Assembly (NCBI RefSeq): GCF_963678635.1
Contig: NC_087065.1
Span: forward strand, 28,973,254 to 29,037,253
Direction: 5' to 3'
Length of the DNA stretch: 64,000 bases
Origin: Symsagittifera roscoffensis
Lineage: Eukaryota > Xenacoelomorpha > Acoela > Convolutidae
The notes below the pieces were generated by a model, which did no database searches, had not been told where the DNA came from, and saw only the letters and a program-made list of their open reading frames with translations. Position numbers and translations under genes: made by a program. This document shows, in pieces, positions 1-11,826 of this stretch (within the stretch, counting starts at the first letter, position 1; each line of letters opens with the position of its first letter).

Positions 1-1624
1 GGGAGTTTAATTTGAAATACGAGGAGACAAACCGTAACAATTCAGCTGTCAAGGTTGTAAAACCAGGTGCAAGTAATATTATTGCTTGAATGTCGCAATA
101 GTTTCTAGAACTGATGATCTAAACTTGATTAAAATGAAGTAAAGCAAAATCATACAGCTTTACTTCTTGTTAATTATTTTCAAAAAATTAACAACATACA
201 GCTAAAAACGCGACATTGAACTCAATGAAACACAAAAACATAGCCAACAGACAGTTGGAAGAGCGTCAATGAAACGCAAAAAAAAATTGATTTCAAAACA
301 TTTTTACAACTTTCGAAGAAAGAGTAGCTCATGTTGAAGTTCTTTAAACTTCCTGGATCTTTTATGATTGACCTTTTTTCATGTAACACAAAAATTAAAG
401 AAAACTGGGTCAAGATGTAATATTTACTCCGCTGGGAATACTGAACTTAGAGTATTAAAATTATCAACTTAATTTAAATTATAAGGCGAAGCTGCGATTC
501 GCAGACACTTACGAGAAAATGACAAAAATGCAGCTCATTAAAATGCATAAGAACACGTAGCCAACTCAAATTTAGAAGAAGTATTAAATGCAAGAAAACA
601 GAAAAAAACTGACTTTCGAATTTAAAGAAAAAATATACGCCCTTAAAGCTCTTTGAATTTCCCGAACTATTTCTGATTAGTGATTTTGATTAAGCTTACT
701 CAGCTTGAAAAAACTGGATCAATAGGTAAAGCTTTTATTTCACTTGGGAATCTGACATAGATGCGAAGCTGAGCTTCGTACATTGCGATAGAAAACAAGA
801 AAACCACTAATGCAGAAAAATTTCGAAAATATCGAAAGCCTAGATCTATCAAAATGAATAAAACTAACTTTGAAATAAAAACCATGCCAAAAATTAGAAT
901 TCAAAATTCTCATCGAAAAAAATATACCAGGCGGTAACAAAGCCGAAAATATCTAAGCATAAATCCTTTCAGCAGCAAAAATTCAACAAGACTTATTAAA
1001 ATATATTAAGTCCCCTTAGCCTTCAATACACACTCAAAATATCTATTAGCCCGTCATAAGAAACAATATGAAGGCACTAAGCCGATATAAAATAGACCGA
1101 AACCTATGAGGCCAAAAAATTTCTTAAAAACCACAAAAAAGACTAATTAAGTTATTAAGTCATAACACGCACAGACAGAACAAATTTTTTGACTCCCCAA
1201 ACGACGCAAATTGAGGCCACTCAAACCATATAATACAGGCCGAAACCTATCAAGCCAAAAAATGAAGAAAAATAACGAAAATTTAACAAATCGATTTGCA
1301 AAAAAAAATTACAAACGACATTTAAAAAAAATTCGATCAGGACAGATACTTTAAATGCCGTTAAGCACAAATTATATATCTAGAAATAAATTTGTTACCA
1401 AGAGGTTTCCAGGAAAGGTTTTTAGATGAAGAGCCCTGTGAACGAAGTTATAGACGGGAAAAAAGTCTAGTACCCGATTGCAATACCCTTGCCTATTGCA
1501 ACGGTAACAAATTCAATTTTCGAAATAAGAAGTCGATCACGTTTTTCGCGACTTACAGTTCTGTTTTTTAAAACGGAGTTTTATAAAACTCCGCCTGTTT
1601 TTTCTTGCTATTAAGATAGAAGAT
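1..1624. other. Repeat-rich non-coding stretch
   Basis: I see no credible exon here. The stretch is AT-rich and contains copies of dispersed hairpin repeats: GGCGAAGC...GATTCGC near 485, GCGAAGCTGAGCTTCG near 762, and a short block starting AAAAAAGTCTAGTACCCGATT near 1462. The phrases CTTAAAGCTCTTTGAATTTC (near 643) and AAACTGGATCAATAGGTAAA (near 711) recur near 25421 and 25490, so part of this is one dispersed repeat family. The short ORFs inside are unsupported. Confidence 0.5.
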
Positions 1625-2190
1625 TTGATTACAAGGTGGCATGTCTACGGAGCATGTCTCCAGCCAGTTCTGATAGGATGCTCTGAAACTTGGGGGCAGA
1701 CCAAGTCAAAATCCAGTTCTCTTAAGAGTGCTGATATGAAAGTTCTGCGTAGCATTACAGGAGTCAGTTATAAAGGTTGAGTTACCAACGAAGCCGTAAT
1801 TTAAATGACAGGCCTTGTTGATCAGGACAAGCTACAAGTACGGTCGCGGCAACGATGGTTTGGCCACATTCACCGAAGAGAAAATGACCAAGCGCAAAAA
1901 TCAACAGACCAATGTTTCAGTCCCAGGGAAAAAACAGCAGGATGGCCTAAAAACGCTGGAGAGAATGTTTTAAAGGAGACCTGAATAATTTAGGCCTCAA
2001 ATCCACAGACTGCCTTGATCGAATGAGATTAAAAAACGTGTTTTCCTCCATTACCCATTACATAGCTTGAATGCTACTCAGAATGCCCTCATCTGAACTA
2101 TTGCTTACGCTCTTTCCTAATGTCCAACCCGGTCACAATGGGAAAACGGACAATAAAAGCATTGGTAGTAGTAATAGTAGTAGTGGATTT
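1625..2190 (+). mobile_element. 3' end of a decayed LINE (non-LTR retrotransposon)
   Basis: Conceptual translation, with several stops and frameshifts, gives MKVLRSITGVS, VTNEAV, LQVRSRQRWFGHIHRREN and GWPK...ENVLKE. This order is the usual C-terminal tail of LINE ORF2 proteins after the reverse transcriptase: core, then RLRWFGHVxR, then PGRPKxxW. A TAG/TAA-rich trinucleotide tail (GGTAGTAGTAATAGTAGTAGTGG) closes it at about 2164-2186, resembling the (TAG)n 3' tail of the LINE at 19.6 kb. The fragment is 5' truncated, as is normal for LINEs, and non-functional. Confidence 0.7.
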
Positions 2191-2414
2191 TGTCAAGTGG
2201 AGTCTGCCTTCCGTTTGACAAAGGAAATGGAATGAACTGAAAAAGAAACTAAAATTCAAACCGCAAAAAATTTAAAATGAGCGTGAACGAACATTAAAGT
2301 TTTTTAGTCAAAAACAGCAACAACAAAATCACCAAGACCTATATAAGCGTACTCACTACGTTCGTTTCTCTTAATAAAAAGAAATAAACCTCAAAATAGT
2401 AAAACTTTTGCAAC

Positions 2415-2482
2415 GTGTCGTATTCGAAACTATGACCTCCAGATTTGGAGTCTCGCGTCCTGCCCTCTCAGCCATTGACACT
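2415..2482 (-). repeat. tRNA-derived SINE head or tRNA pseudogene
   Basis: On the minus strand an A-box-like TGGCTGAGAGG is followed about 45 nt later by a B-box-like TTTCGAATAC, the spacing of a tRNA gene. The centre, GCGAGACTCCAAATCT, resembles a Leu/Ser-type tRNA variable region. The same organisation recurs at 5857-5922, so this is a repeat family rather than a single tRNA. It cannot fold as a clean functional tRNA by eye. Confidence 0.5.
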
Positions 2483-2995
2483 TCAAATCCTCCTGATTTT
2501 ATAAAATAATTTGCTACGTCAGGGGTTCGAAGAACAAATTAGATCACGTTATAACGCTGTCAGAACATCTTTCATCACGGAAACTTTCGAGATAAAACGA
2601 TGCTAAATGAAAACTGGATGAAATGCTATTTTTATTGCTAGCTTCGGTAAATGAAAAAACCAATTTCATTTCTTTTGACATTAAATATAAGAGCCATTTT
2701 TGGGATAATGTCTTTCTAGCCCATGACAATTTATCCCGAGCTTACTTACTTAATTTTAACTTGACCCACATGAAAAGACAACTTGTCCTTTCCAAACTTG
2801 ACCGTAATTCTTTTATGTTGACGACGTCGCCATACAAATAATACAAATTTAAGTGTATTTGCGCGGTACTGTAGTTCTTAAGAAAAACCTGACTATTCAT
2901 TGACTTGCTTGGGCATGGCCATGTAGTTGCAAAGACATGGCCAAGAAAATCATGTTGCGGATGTACATTACATGAAATAAGACATCAAAGCATTT
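2483..2995. other. No gene seen
   Basis: AT-rich intergenic or intronic sequence. The ORFs here (minus 2544-2729, plus 2623-2841) overlap on opposite strands and show no motif or coding bias. I see nothing else that I can name. Confidence 0.4.
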
Positions 2996-3491
2996 GGGGC
3001 AATTTATGAGGCAAGTTGGCGCATGGCAAGATCTCCTGGTCGTTTTCAAATATTAGCATTGGACAGCATAGTTTATTTGCCCGTTCAGTTATCAGCTTGT
3101 TTAGTTAAAGAAACTTAACCAAAATAATTGGAAATCCAAATATTAACAGGACTGCTCAGGGTGAAGCTTTTTAAGTTATATGGTCCAGTGTTCGCTTAAA
3201 AATTTAAAGATAATTTGATCACTTTCCAAAAATGACTAGATTTTAAAAATTTAGATTTTTTTTAAATTATACCCACACGCCATATAAAGTACAAAATGTT
3301 AGATTACGCTCCTAGCAACGTAGAAATTATGACACATATTCTGCTTCGACCAATTTGCAACGATTTCTAAATCGGATTAAATCACCGCTAACGCGCCAAA
3401 TATTTAGTGCGTTAAAATTATTTAGCGCCAATTTAGTTAATATTTAGCGCCACTAGCGCGATATATTTAGCGCGTTGTCCCAAATTGCCCC
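2996..3491. mobile_element. Short TIR element (MITE-like), about 0.5 kb
   Basis: The left end GGGGCAATTTATGAGGCAAG and the right end CGTTGTCCCAAATTGCCCC are imperfect inverted repeats: GGGGCAATTT is shared exactly, then they diverge. Inside near the right end, TTAGCGC recurs at least four times (3400-3480). There is no ORF. The length, termini and lack of coding fit a non-autonomous DNA element. No clear target duplication was recognised. Confidence 0.4.
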
Positions 3492-3925
3492 GATCGGCAA
3501 TCTTTAAACCCCCATAACTTTACAAAGTTTTTAAATTTGAGCGCAGGACAACGATACCTTTTTGGGAGATATATAAAATGCCGTCAAAAATGGATAGCAA
3601 AAAAGTCGAAGTTTGTCCATCCCCAGCACAAATATTCCGTTTCTTTCTTCGAAAGTCCAAATAACAAGGATTACCAATTGCTGGCTGTGCAAGTAGCACA
3701 TACTGTGCTGACCACGCCAATTTCCATCACAAGTTATTTGTTATCATTTCTTTTATAACAGTGAGAGATTGAATTAATAAATAAGCCGTTTAAATCAGTT
3801 AAAAACAGCTAACATAGCCAACAAAAATTTCGAAACGTCACTACAGAGCCGAAGCTGTGCTCCCCAAACACTGGCGAAAACACGAAAAAAGCAGCTTTAT
3901 AAAGTGACAAGAAAAATAGAAATAA

Positions 3926-5823
3926 GCCTAGCCGTGTCACTTTTTGGTTAGTGCCGACCCTAGTTTTTTTTGCATCGGCTCAAAGGGTTCCCGGTGTCTG
4001 AGAGACTTGTGACTTCAATTTTTGGCAATTAGACACAATTTTAAGATACCCTATTGGAAAAAAAAACCGGAAAAAACGGTCTATGAAAATTTGGGGTCAG
4101 GCAAATGTCAGTTTTTGGTCGATTTTTGGTTTGCAGAAAAAGGGTCAAAAAAGGAGTTTTTGGGCATTCTTTTTATGTTTCTGGAAATACCTGCTCATTA
4201 GATTCCCAATGTGTATCAATTGTTGAGTTAAGATAAGTATTTAAAATTTTAGGGGTATTTAAGTCTATCGTAATTTTATGTCTGTTTCTCTGTCTGGGGA
4301 AAATGAAACTGAGGTTTAGTATTTGGCCTAAGATTGTTTTCAACGCTGAGTTTTATTTTAAACCATACACGCCTCACGTCTACTCATTGGAAAGAGCTTT
4401 CCAGCGAGCACCCATTTGCTATAATGCGATTTCTAAAACTTGAGAAATTCAAATTTGAGCCAGGGTGAAATTTTTGGGTCGTGGCCCATTTCGACTCACT
4501 TCTGTTTTTCTCATCACACATTTGACATATAATGATGAAAATAATCATGAAAACTCTCCATGAGTTGTATAGTATACCTGGAAGAAAAAATTGAAAAAAA
4601 ATTAGGTCATTTTACGAGCTTCAATTTTGGAGTGAAAACGGATACAATCCAACATGCGTTCAATGAAATGAAACTTCATTGATCCATTCAATCTGGACAA
4701 GAAAGCATTAAACGGCTCCTCATATATGTCTACTACAATTTAAAAGGGTATCAGATAAAAATTTTGCATGAAAACATATTTTGCGTGCTTAAAAACGATG
4801 AAAATTGAAAAAAATATATATATTTTTTTGAAAAGTCTAACTTTGGCGGAGAATTAGCCTTTGGTCAGCTGTAATACATTACAAATGAGAATTTTATTTG
4901 TGTTCCACGGTTAGGCTTTAAAGAGTGCTTTTCATTGGCTCCTTGTTCATCATAATACAATTTTTTTAAGTTTGAATAAATTGAAATTGAGCTGATTTTT
5001 TTATTCTAGGATAGGGCTTTTTTGACTCAACTTTTATTTTCTCGTCATCTGCTAGGTTTATAAAGCTAAAATTGTGTAAGCGAACTCTTCATAGGTTGCC
5101 TAAAACAACCTCAAAAAGTAAAACAAGTTACAAAAAAAGATTTGGGTCGTGTTTTGATCTTCAATTTTGGAGTGAACACTGGATACTCTCTAACATGTCG
5201 TTCAAACTTCACTGACGGATTTAATCTGATCATTACACCTATAAAAAACGGGCTTTTTTCTACACCCCAAATTTAGGGTTGGGCGTCAAATACTAAACTT
5301 CTTGTTTTTACTATAGTTTTTGGTCAATTCCCATCTTGAGAAAAGTTTTAGTTCGATCCATGATGTTTTATTTCATTTAATTTTATCGATTTTTTTGGTT
5401 ATTTTGTTGTTTTTGGGGCCAGGGGTCTTTTTTTAGGGGTTGGACACTTTTTGGGCTGTTTTCCTTTTATTTTCTAACTCTTAGTCAATTTCCTTGTTGA
5501 AACTCTGGATATTCTAATTTTTTTGTGTTTACTCAATAAAGTAAGAACCTTTTTGGTGGTTTTTGCTATTTTCGGGATTTTAGTAAGGGTTTTCAGACAA
5601 ATTTCAGCTATTTTCCGAAAAAGTAGACCCTGATCACTTATTGGTGTTAACCCCAAGTTCCAAAAAGTGACAAGAGGTATGTCACTTTTTGGTGTCATTT
5701 TTTGGCTACATAAAATTGACCAAAAAATGACATAATACCTTGTCACTTTTTCGCTACATAAATTTGCCTGCTCATGTCACTTTCTGCAGACCACGTAGCC
5801 AAAAAGTGACCGGGCTAGGACCC
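3926..5823. mobile_element. Non-autonomous TIR element, about 1.9 kb
   Basis: The left terminus CCTAGCCGTGTCACTTTTTGG (from 3927) is matched in inverted orientation by CCAAAAAGTGACCGGGCTAGG at 5799-5819. The TIR is therefore about 20 bp with a few mismatches. TA dinucleotides flank both ends and may be the target duplication. Just inside the right end, GTCACTTTTTGG-like words recur at about 5680-5800, a sub-terminal repeat array. No transposase coding is present, so it would need a partner in trans. Confidence 0.5.
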
Positions 5824-5856
5824 TAATCCTCGAATTAGAAAAACTTTGCTATGTTT

Positions 5857-5922
5857 TAGCTTCGACTCTGCGACCTCGAGACTTTGGAGTAACACGCCCT
5901 GTCCTCTCAGCCACTGACTCTT
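5857..5922 (-). repeat. tRNA-derived SINE head, second copy
   Basis: The minus strand reads TGGCTGAGAGGACAGGGCG...ACTCCAAA...GAGGTCGCAGAGTCGAAGC. This is the same A-box, central ACTCCAAA and B-box order as at 2415-2482, with diverged bases. Two copies with the same internal layout support a tRNA-derived SINE family. Confidence 0.5.
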
Positions 5923-6490
5923 AACATTCGGCTAACACTAGCCATACATAAAGCAGATAACAAATTTCCAAAGCTACAGATCGTGATTATAGCATAAGTG
6001 TAAATAAATGAGCTTTTTTATTTGCGAGTAATGTTGGAAAAAAAAGTCATACTAATACACTACACTCGCTAGCTCGCAGTTGTTATGATTAAATAGAAAC
6101 CCCAAAAAAGATTGACTGTTTTTCTGATATTTTTGAAAATAGAACTAAACGTGATTGTTAAAATTTCAAGAAGCCTTTTGTTAGTCTTTTTCAGCAGAAA
6201 AATACCATTAGAAAAAACAAAAACGCTGCCGATAGATTATTTTCTATTCCGCTGAAAAATCTTATAAATAGGATTCTATTTCGGTGTTAAATGTCATTCA
6301 AATTTTTCATAGTGCTTTCGTAGAGATAGTAAATTGCTTTCATTAAAAAAAAACTACGAGAAGTGTATTCATCTCAATTTTTTCAGTGGCAGCATCACTC
6401 TATCAAGAATCATTAACAACGCATAACCTGAAAAAAGCATGCACTCTCATTCATTTTACTCCCTTATTCATTCCTCTTAAATTCATGATT

Positions 6491-6681
6491 AAAAGCAACG
6501 AAGTTGTGAGTACTCGAGTACTCTTATATAGGTCTTGGTGATTTTTCAGGAAAAGTCGATTTTGATTTTTCGCGGTTTGACTTCCGATTTTTTTTTTCAA
6601 ATCCCTCGTTTCCTTTGCTAAAAGGAAGGCAAACTTCACTATTGAACAGCAAAAATATAAAAATCACGAAAGCGTTATCGA
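6491..6681 (+). repeat. Direct repeat, copy A (about 190 bp)
   Basis: Starts AAAAGCAACGAAGTTGTGAG and ends GAAAGCGTTATCGA. It matches 7924-8113 almost base for base; I see only a handful of substitutions and one small homopolymer length change. The two copies lie on either side of the Dok-7-like exon 6810-7645, both in plus orientation. Confidence 0.85.
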
Positions 6682-6809
6682 CTCAAATTTTGACCAGCTT
6701 GAGAAAACCACACCTATAATTCATGAGTTCCTCTCGATTCATGAGGTGGTCTACAGAAAGAAGATATTAACTTTTTTAATACGACGGAGGTCCCAGAACT
6801 TCAACTTAC

Positions 6810-7645
6810 GTTTGTTCTGACGACTGATTTTTGGCTTTGTTGCACTTTCCTCTCGTGAACAGCTTTTAGCTGTCTGGCTTTTCACACTGTTCTGCACTGT
6901 GCTCAAGTGACTGTAATTACTACTTCCGTTGATCATTTGACTTGCTGCAGCACTGCTTGCAATACTTGTCTTAGAGATTTTGCCTTTCTCTCTGCTGTGG
7001 TGTCTCACACTTGAATCTGCAGCACTTGCTTGACTTCGCCGACTACTTGCCGGAACACCTCCAGTCTGAGAGGTCATAAACGGAGCTGAAAACTTCTTCT
7101 CACTTCCACCTTCCCGTGACCTATGACCATCATTGATCCTCTGTGATTCTCCATTCGCACTCAAATTGGACGCTATTTGCGGAGAACTACTACTGTACGA
7201 GTGGTGGTTACCCGAGGTTGTTGTCGTCACAATAGGTGTCTGTGTAGGGTAGTCCAAATTGATATAAAGATGGCCTCTCAAATTGCCTTGCGGGTCCATT
7301 GTAGTTTGATGCTTGAATTGTAAATTTAGAGGGTTCGGAGGTGGAGTTCTGCTGTACCGGCTACTTCCCTGGTGGTGCTGTTTTTGGTTTGCTGAAGCAT
7401 TCGATTTTTTGGTGTTTTGGTGAGCAAATGGGGGTGATACATTCTTCCAACTTGTGGCATTGTTGTTGTTTAAGTTAGGCGCTGTTCCTGGTCTAGGAGG
7501 TTGTGTGTTGTGCTGTTCTGCAGTGGAAGGTATTTGAGGACCATTGTTGTTATTACATGTGATGATGTCATCATAAAGAGGGGTTGAATCATGACTGGAC
7601 ACGACTATTGATACGCCATCGACTCCCTCAAGTTCGATGCTGCCA
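6810..7645 (-). CDS. Dok-7-like gene, downstream coding exon (C-terminal tail)
   Basis: This is the most 3' exon I can support. Its acceptor (TTATCTTTCAG) leaves one base that completes the AG left by the exon at 9899, giving Ser, so the phases fit. A strong donor C|GTAAGT follows at 6810; if it is not used, the frame stays open to a TAA at 6751 and this could be the last exon. The product is low-complexity and rich in Asn, Ser, Thr and Gln (NNNN, SSSSS, TTTTS), with possible phosphotyrosine sites such as TPLYDDI and LDYPTQTP. No globular domain is visible. Dok-7 C-terminal tails are likewise disordered and bind SH2/SH3 proteins. The exon is GC-richer than its flanks and is bracketed by a 190-bp direct repeat. 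Confidence 0.7.
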
Positions 7646-7736
7646 CTGAAAGATAACACTCACATTCAGCTGCAACTACTCAGAGGAATACTATAATTTT
7701 TGAGTATGCTCCAGGCGGTATCATCTAGCATAATGA

Positions 7737-8297
7737 ACATGCCAACAGAGTTAGAAAAGTGTCAATGAACGCAAGAAAACCAAAAGATGACTGAATTTCG
7801 AATTTCAAAGAAAAAATATATGGTTTTTAAGCTCTTTAAAGTTCAAGAATTCATGATTGACCTTCTTTGGATGAAATTAACTCAATTCGAGAAAACTGGA
7901 TCACTAGAGGTATAATTTTCATAAAAAGTAACGAAGTTGTGAGTACTCGAGTACTCTTATATAGGTCTTGGAGATTTTTCAGGAAAATTCAATTTTGATT
8001 TTTCGCGGTTTGACTTTCAATTTTTTTTTCAAATCCCTCGTTTCCTTTGCTAAAAGGAAGGCAAACTTCACTATTGAACAGCAAAAATATAAAAATCATG
8101 AAAGCGTTATCGAATTCTACTTTCGAAAATGGAATTTAATCATCAGATTTCCCAGCAAAATAAAAATTTACCTATTGATCCAGTTTTAAGGGGCCATTGT
8201 TTTAAGGGACAAAAATTAGTTTTAAGGGACGAAAATTAGTTTTTTTTCGTGTGTTTCCTAGCGTTCATTACTTTTTCTAACTGTCAGTTGGCTATGT
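7737..8297. repeat. Foldback / inverted-repeat element, about 560 bp
   Basis: ACATGCCAACAGAGTTAGAA at 7737 is mirrored by TTCTAACTGTCAGTTGGCTATGT ending at 8297. Inside, AAACTGGATCACTAGAGGTA (7891) is mirrored by TACCTATTGATCCAGTTTT (8163). The arms are imperfect, and the direct-repeat copy at 7924-8113 sits between them. This looks like a foldback element that captured the direct-repeat sequence, or two oppositely oriented copies of one dispersed repeat. Confidence 0.5.
7924..8113 (+). repeat. Direct repeat, copy B (about 190 bp)
   Basis: Near-identical partner of 6491-6681: AAAAGTAACGAAGTTGTGAG through GAAAGCGTTATCGA. It lies inside the foldback 7737-8297, which suggests that copy B is the source or that the pair arose by duplication across the exon. 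Confidence 0.85.
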
Positions 8298-9898
8298 TTC
8301 TGTTGGGAAATCTTAAAACTAAAGCCCGCGTTCGAAACTAGAAGTCGTTCATGCCTTTTCGCCGCATTTCAGCTTTCGTTAACCGTAACTGAGAGCGTAA
8401 CTTACGTTTCTTTCAGCTAATCATTTGAATTGAACACTTGCAATGCAAAAAAAAAACATATTCCGCTGCAAGATAGTGAATGGGAAAAAAATAAACTAAA
8501 AAAATTACTTGAAAAAATATCTAGTAATAAATTGAAAAAAACACAGCTACGAAAACTTCAACTTTGTATCGGATGAAAGTCATAAGCAGCTTTTAGAAAA
8601 TTGGAAATACTTTACACAGCGACATCAAAAGCGACCAACTTTGGGTCGAAGCCTGTTGAGCCGAAAACAAAACTGTTGGCATAAAAAAACTTCAAAAGTT
8701 TGAAAAAATTTTCCGACCCATTCAAGCTGAAACACATTAATGCATACGGATCTATTTGCCCCCGAAATTACGCAATATAAGTTGACTAAGTCATCATAAC
8801 AAAAACTGCAGCTGTTTAAAAATATTTAAAAAAACGAAAAAAAACTCGAATTCAGAATTAGTAAATTTACAAATTTGTTTTAGTAAAAACTGATTGAATT
8901 GGAACAAAACCCGTGCTTTAAAAATTAAGCCAATTAAAACCCTTCCAGATAAAAAATCAATTTTTCCTGAAAAAACGGGAAAAAAATTGAATAAATCATC
9001 ACGACCTATATAAGAGTCTGAACTGCGTTCATCGATTCTTAAGCAAAAGCATCAGATCAAATTTGGCGTCAGCAACTTTAAACATAGAGGTGAAGCGGAG
9101 CTTTGCATCACATGCGATGCAACACAAATGTAAAAAACGGAAACCAAAATGAAAAATGTTGAAAAACACTAGGTCTGTCAAAATTTGAAGCCTCGATAGA
9201 AGTTCATTTTAGAGATAGATTCCAGACAATTGAATACTAAATTGGAAACAATTAAACTTACAAAGAGGAAACAAAGCCGACAATCTTAGAGCAGACAAAA
9301 AACGAGCCAAAAACATTTAACTTACAAAATTTAAACTCACATTGAACAACTTGCAGTTGCAACTACAATGAAAGTTGCTTACAGCAAAAACAAATACTGT
9401 GATGTGGCAACAAATTCGACACAACATGAATCAAACGAAAGTCCGACAGTTGAATTTATACCGGAAAATTTTATGACATACAAACTGAAAAAAGTCTAGT
9501 TCCCGATTCCAAGATACTTGCTTTTCGCAAGTGTGACAAGATACTAAAAAAATCATCATGACCTCTTTAAGTGTCTTCACTGCGTTACTTGACACTTTAA
9601 AATAATGATATAATTATTTGAGAAGAAGATACTGGATACAATATCAACACAGGCCTTTTTCGCGTTGAGTCAATCTTGCCCAATTAGTTTCTAAAAGAAA
9701 AACCGTTGCCGAATTTTTCTTGTAAACTCATATAACTCGAAATCTTTACAGTCTTACTTCTTAACAAACTTTATATTCTTATCAGCCTCATATCATACGT
9801 TTTTACATTTATCGTCTATAACTAGATAAATCATTAAAACATCGTCATCATCATTATCTATGCTATGATCGCGCGGAGAAATTATCAAGTTACTTTAC
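8298..9898. other. Intron of the Dok-7-like gene
   Basis: AT-rich intronic sequence. It carries one copy of the GTGAAGCGGAGCTTTGC hairpin repeat (about 9092) and one of the AAAAAAGTCTAGTTCCCGATT block with its CTTGCTTTTCGCAAG stem (about 9488-9540). I see no exon. Confidence 0.5.
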
Positions 9899-10364
9899 CT
9901 TCCAGAGTAAGCACCATAGACATGTGAGGAGTCCCCTGTGGCAGTCGAGGCGGAAGCAGAGGTGGTTGCAGGTATGCTTCCTAACTTATTACCAGGATAC
10001 GATGTCGCTGCACCTCCTCCAATAATTGCTGACGACAACGAAGGGTAATCACCGTTGCCCATTATCGGTACGTGACTGTAGTAGTGGCCTTGTGATTGGT
10101 CATTTGATCTTGGCCTTTGACCTAACCTCATCTTCTGTGTGGTTCTGTGCATGTCTGACTGGTTTACCTCACTTCCCCACTTTCTCCAAGGCACCCGTGA
10201 TAAGTACATGTAGCGAGACTCGTTCCTGCTGAGGTCATCTGCAATGTGTTTGTTTCTACACTTCAGAACTGTGCATGCTGATTTCCTTGCAGATGTTTCC
10301 GATATTCGACTGGATATCTCGGGACAACTCAGCCAGCGCCTCATGCTGCACTGCTCACATATGA
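9899..10364 (-). CDS. Dok-7-like gene, internal exon (disordered tail)
   Basis: The acceptor is TTATTGTCCTAG and the exon begins TC ATA TGT. The preceding exon ends with one base, so the joined codon is TTC (Phe). Extending the frame upstream would add a hydrophobic run that looks like a membrane helix. That run is the intron's pyrimidine tract and is not coding. The exon ends GGA AG|GTAAAG, phase 2. The product begins ICEQCSMRRW, has several Cys, then the Tyr motif SRYMYLSR, and becomes Gly/Ser/Ala-rich. I recognise no domain. The place in the phase chain makes it part of the Dok-7-like gene. Confidence 0.75.
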
Positions 10365-10561
10365 CTAGGACAATAACCGTAATAACAATTCGACAGCTCC
10401 ATGGCACACATTACTCATTTTAACAAAAAAAAGTAGAAAAAAAACTGACAGACCAGAAAAAACTCTGGCTATCTCAAACTATATTTTGATCTTAAGCAAG
10501 TTCTGATTTTTCCTACCTCGTATTTGCTACTTTAAGCAGAGTTTAATGCATTTGAACTCAC

Positions 10562-11104
10562 AATCCGATATCTTCAGTCTGCGCACAAATCGAAGTGTGT
10601 TAACTGAGGCATATCTCTCGCAAGGCACTGCCGAGTAGAAACTGTCTTCATTTTGTCTCCCAGTTAGATCTCCACCACCGTACGGACTCCTCTTAGGAGG
10701 CACAGGTGGCCTCCTAACTGGTACTGCAGGCGCCACCCTCTTTGGGGGTTCCCCAAATCGGGATCCCTGGAGTAAATTTCCAGAATCATCGGCAATGTAG
10801 TCAACTTGTTCACGCGGCGATGAGAAAACACTATTCGTATGTGTACCATTACTGCTACACCCAGAAGCACTTATTTGGCTACTTTGGTATGAATGGTTAG
10901 CATGGTTGTTTGCCTGCTGATAGTGTGCTGAATTAGGCGGCAGGTTCACTGATATTTGCAACTGAGTGTCTTGCTCGTAGAAGGCTGACATCTGATTCTG
11001 CTGGTGGGAAAAATTAGCACCGCCACCACTTCTGTCTGGCTCGTCGCAGCATGTGCCATTTTGGGCAAACGAGGAAGCGTAACTACCGGACGGAGAAGGT
11101 TGCC
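10562..11104 (-). CDS. Dok-7-like gene, internal exon with SH3-ligand motif
   Basis: The acceptor TTAATTTAAG leaves GG, which completes the G from the 11302 exon (Gly). The donor is GAT T|GTGAGT. The translation contains Asn/Ser/Gln/His-rich stretches, then APAVPVRRPPVPPKRSPYGG, a proline cluster with class I/II SH3-ligand character (RxPxPP, PxPPKR). Possible tyrosine sites follow (DSFYSAV, CERYASV). In vertebrate Dok-7 the C-terminal region recruits Crk-type adaptors; that these motifs do the same is inference. There is no folded domain and no stop. Confidence 0.75.
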
Positions 11105-11301
11105 CTTAAATTAAATTTTTTAATTACTAGTTTCAAAAAGTCAAAAATTTTTAAAAACAGATTTTCAGATATTTCACAAAAATAAGCGCTATATAAAATT
11201 TCAGTCGTTTAAATTATTATACGTTTATGCTAAAACATTCAGGCTCCTTTAATTTGAGGCCCTTAATGGTTAAGAACGAAGAATATGAACCAAAGGCTAA
11301 C

Positions 11302-11826
11302 CGAAAGACGCATTGTTGTTCAGAAATAAGTCCGACGTTTTCAGCGGTGTGAGACCATTGAAATCCATCGCGCTGTGGGAGCCTTTGGCACTTCCCAGAG
11401 CTTTGTTCATTTGTGGGGGATTAAAGGTCAAATTATTTGCATTGTTGGACCCATTGGAAGACAATGTATTAGTCACGTTATCAGATGTAATCGTATTTTC
11501 TAAATTGAATAGAGGAATAACTGTGTTGTTGGGTGAAGAAGTGAAAGGCTGCTGTTTGAGCTGCATCGCATTCCGAAATTGCTGATGTTGAATTTGGTTC
11601 TGCTTCAATGAGGCAGTGGCATTTGCAGCTGCGGCACTTAGATTTAAGTTCGGCGGACTCTCGTCATTTTGGACTCCTGTGCCCATCACGAGTTTGTAAG
11701 TTTCGTTGCCAGTGTAACCGGCACCAACGCCACCTGAACCAAGGACAGACGAGTCGTTCAAATTGCCTTCTGCTCGAGTGTTGCACATACCATATTCGTT
11801 GGTACCCATCTCGGATAGAATGTCAT
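11302..11826 (-). CDS. Dok-7-like gene, exon following the PTB domain
   Basis: The acceptor TTTATACTTGCAG leaves AT, which joins the G of the PTB exon (Asp). The exon continues DILSEMGTNEYGM. The donor TTC G|GTTAGC is phase 1 and uses the same GTTAGC sequence as the 16935 donor. The product is low-complexity: Asn-rich, with Ala and Gln runs (SAAAANATA, IQHQQ). If the donor were ignored the frame would stop two codons later, so a short isoform ending here is possible. No known domain. Confidence 0.75.

Noticed and set aside
3537-3758. Overlapping plus and minus ORFs near 3.5-3.8 kb as a terminal Dok-7 exon
   Set aside because: No donor or acceptor fits the phase 1 end at 6810, and the translation has no similarity to the tail or any motif.
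5474-5746. 90-codon ORF on minus strand
   Set aside because: It lies within the non-coding TIR element and its sub-terminal repeats, with no motif.
10365-10407. Apparent transmembrane helix (CRIVITVIVLVI) at the start of an ORF
   Set aside because: It is the pyrimidine-rich 3' end of an intron. The acceptor TTGTCCTAG at 10365-10366 restores the phase with the preceding exon, and the helix is not coding.
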